DNA of 64,000 nt from GCA-2731375 sp002731375. GTDB lineage: Bacteria > Pseudomonadota > Alphaproteobacteria > GCA-2731375. A model generated the notes under the pieces. The model made no database searches. It was given only the letters and a program-made list of their open reading frames with translations, and was not told the origin of the DNA. Position 1 is the first letter of the stretch; every line of letters begins with the position of its first letter. A program made the translations under genes and the position numbers. Below, piece by piece: positions 62,063-64,000 of the stretch. The DNA lies in assembly GCA_030752605.1 (NCBI GenBank), contig JASMDX010000042.1, forward strand, positions 62,001 to 126,000. Direction: 5' to 3'.

Positions 62063-63157
62063 ATGCATGGCGCCCTCAAAGGCATAACGATCCTGGAAGT
62101 CGGCGTCATGACGCCGGGCCAGTATTGCGGCTTTTTGATGACGGGATGGGGTGCGGCCTCTATCCGTATCGAACGGGAGCATGCAGCCAGCGGGATCACC
62201 AATGAAGACCTGTTGTTAAACCGAGGCAAGCGGTCCATTGTCCTGAACCTGCGCGCACCGGATGATCACGCAACATTTCTGGAACTGACACGGACGGCGG
62301 ACGTCCTAATCGAGAGCTACCGCCCCGGCGTCACCACCCGCCTGGGCATCGATTATGACGCCATTCGCGCCATCAACCCTGGGATCATCTATTGCTCCCA
62401 ATCCGGCTTTGGGCAAACCGGGCCCGAAGCCGGGCGCGCCGCCTATGACATGCTGTTCCAGGCAGAAACAGGCCTGCTGCACGCTCTGAATGCCAACGCA
62501 GCGGAAATGACCGCGCCGCAGACATATATGGCCGATGCTGCCAATGGTTTGATGGCCGCCTTCGCCATTTGCGCCGCCCTGCAGGGGCGCAATCAAACCG
62601 GGGAAGGCCGTCATATCGATCTGTCCATGCAGGAGACGGCATTCTCCCTGCTTTCGGTCTCGCACGGCACCATGCGGGATGGCGAAGCCGTCAGCGGCAA
62701 GGATGCCGCCGACCGCTCTCTGCGGCCGGCCAACAACATCTACCGCACGCGGGACGGCCGCCACATTGTCATCACCGCCATGAGTGAAAAATCCAGCCGG
62801 GCGCTATTTGGCTATTTCGGCGACGAGGAGCTATGGCAACAAGGCCTGGAAACCGGCAACCCGAAAAATCAGGCCAAGGATTTTCTGCAAGCGCAATTCG
62901 CCGGCAACGACGCGCAACATTGGGTCGATACCCTGACGCCGTTGGAGATCGAAATCGGCATGGTGAAAACCCCCGAGGAGGCCTTCGATAATCGCCAGCT
63001 CATGGCCCGTAACATGGTTCTAGATACCCAGGACCAGGCTGGAAATGTCCTACGCCAAATCGGCTTTCCAGCAACCCCACGGGCGACACCTAATCTTGAA
63101 CCCGCGCCCGAACCCGGCGCCAATCAACAAGAACTCACAACAAGGACGGCCAAATGA
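62063..63157 (+). CDS. CaiB/BaiF family III CoA-transferase
   Basis: 364 residues. LKGITILEVGVMTPGQYCG, then NRGKRSIVLNLRAPDDHATF and the catalytic Asp in RAAYDMLFQAETGLL, define the family. It is distinct from the paralogue at 5927-7108. It overlaps the downstream methyltransferase by 4 bases (ATGA), so they are co-translated. The C-terminus (PAPEPGANQQELTTRTAK) is disordered-looking. Confidence 0.9.
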   Translation: MHGALKGITILEVGVMTPGQYCGFLMTGWGAASIRIEREHAASGITNEDLLLNRGKRSIVLNLRAPDDHATFLELTRTADVLIESYRPGVTTRLGIDYDAIRAINPGIIYCSQSGFGQTGPEAGRAAYDMLFQAETGLLHALNANAAEMTAPQTYMADAANGLMAAFAICAALQGRNQTGEGRHIDLSMQETAFSLLSVSHGTMRDGEAVSGKDAADRSLRPANNIYRTRDGRHIVITAMSEKSSRALFGYFGDEELWQQGLETGNPKNQAKDFLQAQFAGNDAQHWVDTLTPLEIEIGMVKTPEEAFDNRQLMARNMVLDTQDQAGNVLRQIGFPATPRATPNLEPAPEPGANQQELTTRTAK

Positions 63158-64000
63158 GCAAGATCCCAAATGATCCCACGGTCGGCAAGAATTCCGAGCG
63201 CCTGAACGAGTTGGCATTCTCATTCAAGAAAAGCCAGGCTCTGGCCGCTGCCCTGGAGTGCGACCTATTCACCTCATTGTCAAAGGGCGCCAGCACGCCA
63301 ATTGAGATCGCCAGCCATTGCGGCATAGATGCTGAAACCGCTGACCGCCTACTGATCATCTGCAAGGCTATGGATCTGGTGGCCGAGGTGGATGGCCGCA
63401 ATGTCAATCACGAAGATGTGGAGCGTTTCCTGGTGCGCGAGGCGCCGACGTTCTTCGGCGATTATCTGCGCTTTACCATTGGCGTGGAATATGACGAATG
63501 GTCTGGTTTCGCCAAAACCCTGGCCGGCGTCAGTGCCGACAAACCCTATTCCAAACTCTACGAAGGCGACCTGGACGACCCGGAGCGGGCCCGCAAGTTC
63601 ACCACCGCGGGCTATAACTCCGCCATCGCCCTGGCGCATCGTCTGGCCAAGCGTTTTGACTTTTCCCGCTTCAACCACTGGCTAGACTTTGCCGGCGGCT
63701 CTGGTTGCTATGCCATCGCGGCCTGTGAACGCCAGGACGGTTTCAAGGTAACGGTCAAGGATCACCCCAATGTGATCCCGGTAACCAAGGAGTTCATCGT
63801 CAAGCATGGCTTGGAGGACCGCATCACCGCCCAGCCCGGCGATTTTCTGAAGGCAGCCGATTTTCCCGATGACTGTGATCTGATTTCCTTCATCACACCT
63901 CTGCATTGGTATCTGCGCGACGATGTTCTGGCTACCCTGCGCCGGGCCCACACCGCCCTGCCCGCCGGCGGCGGCATTCTGATCGTCGGTTATATGCTGA
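63154..64000 (+). CDS. O-methyltransferase (hydroxyindole/caffeate type), partial at right edge
   Basis: At least 282 residues, continuing past the window. The N-terminal dimerisation helices (ERLNELAFSFKKSQALAAALE, TPIEIASHCGIDAETADRLL) act as a winged-helix domain, followed by the SAM-binding motif LDFAGGSGCYAIAACE and FKVTVKDHPNVIPVTKEF. This is the plant-COMT/ASMT-like methyltransferase group. The substrate is probably a hydroxylated small molecule or a CoA-linked compound, given the overlapping CoA-transferase gene. Confidence 0.85.
   Translation, partial: MSKIPNDPTVGKNSERLNELAFSFKKSQALAAALECDLFTSLSKGASTPIEIASHCGIDAETADRLLIICKAMDLVAEVDGRNVNHEDVERFLVREAPTFFGDYLRFTIGVEYDEWSGFAKTLAGVSADKPYSKLYEGDLDDPERARKFTTAGYNSAIALAHRLAKRFDFSRFNHWLDFAGGSGCYAIAACERQDGFKVTVKDHPNVIPVTKEFIVKHGLEDRITAQPGDFLKAADFPDDCDLISFITPLHWYLRDDVLATLRRAHTALPAGGGILIVGYML

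Noticed and set aside
1..64000. Reassignment of TAG to an amino acid (Gln or pyrrolysine)
   Set aside because: TAG ends many intact genes (437, 3220, 5119, 8717, 32671, 39324, 60310), and most TAG-bearing remnants also carry frameshifts or deletions.
1..64000. CRISPR arrays, insertion sequences, tRNA or rRNA genes
   Set aside because: No spaced identical repeats, transposase-like proteins, terminal inverted repeats or tRNA/rRNA-like segments were seen by eye; a tRNA covariance search would be decisive.

Overview
The window is about 58-60% GC, densely coded, and looks like a chromosomal segment of an alphaproteobacterium, most likely Rhodospirillales-like. Supporting gene types are a divK/pleD pair, DUF3572, DUF1849/EipB, DUF983, a PAS_5-type sensor, a Pol IV with an N-terminal zinc ribbon, and many family III CoA-transferases, Old Yellow Enzymes and a GMC oxidoreductase. 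No rRNA, tRNA, CRISPR array or insertion sequence was recognised.

Layout. 1-9.6 kb: small-molecule catabolism (methyltransferase, SDR, PanE-like reductase, TauD-like dioxygenase, enoyl-CoA hydratase plus CoA-transferase, kinase-like phosphotransferase), a periplasmic cupredoxin-like protein and a metallo-hydrolase. 9.7-16.5 kb: M20 amidohydrolase, a fused E1 alpha-beta 2-oxoacid dehydrogenase, an FMN/Fe-S/FAD reductase and an MBL hydrolase. 17.4-23.1 kb: a complete five-gene peptide-type ABC importer. 23.2-29.6 kb: NAD synthetase, then a biotin-dependent acyl-CoA carboxylase and an HMG-CoA-lyase-like gene. 30.5-36.5 kb: EipB, the DUF3572-HAD-ROK-dinB operon and divK-pleD. 36.6-47.3 kb: rpmG, two overlapping NUDIX genes, an unusual Nfu protein coupled to an ATP-grasp ligase, DUF983, and the rnr-topA-dprA run. 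47.6-54 kb: glnK-amtB, a DapC-like aminotransferase, ftsK and lolA. 54.4-64 kb: aminotransferase, Old Yellow Enzymes, GMC oxidoreductase, glyoxalase-like protein, CoA-transferase and an O-methyltransferase running off the right end.

Two things stand out. First, at 59528-60307 a glutaredoxin-DinB protein is intact except for one UGA placed exactly at the first position of its CxxC redox motif (U-S-S-C). This reads as a candidate selenoprotein, with two hairpins just downstream of the UGA. Second, at least nine genes are visibly decayed: a PAS sensor, a FecR-domain protein, an Hpt-Usp chimera, a membrane protein, an MBL hydrolase that lost its zinc motif, divK, dprA, a TetR-DUF2852 chimera and an NMT1-like binding protein. 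They carry frameshifts, out-of-frame deletions and mostly TAG stops. Such decay would fit a recently host-restricted or bottlenecked lineage, or alternatively local assembly errors; the sequence alone does not decide.

Coordinates use the start codon best supported by ribosome-binding sites and overlaps, so several genes are shorter than their longest open frame.
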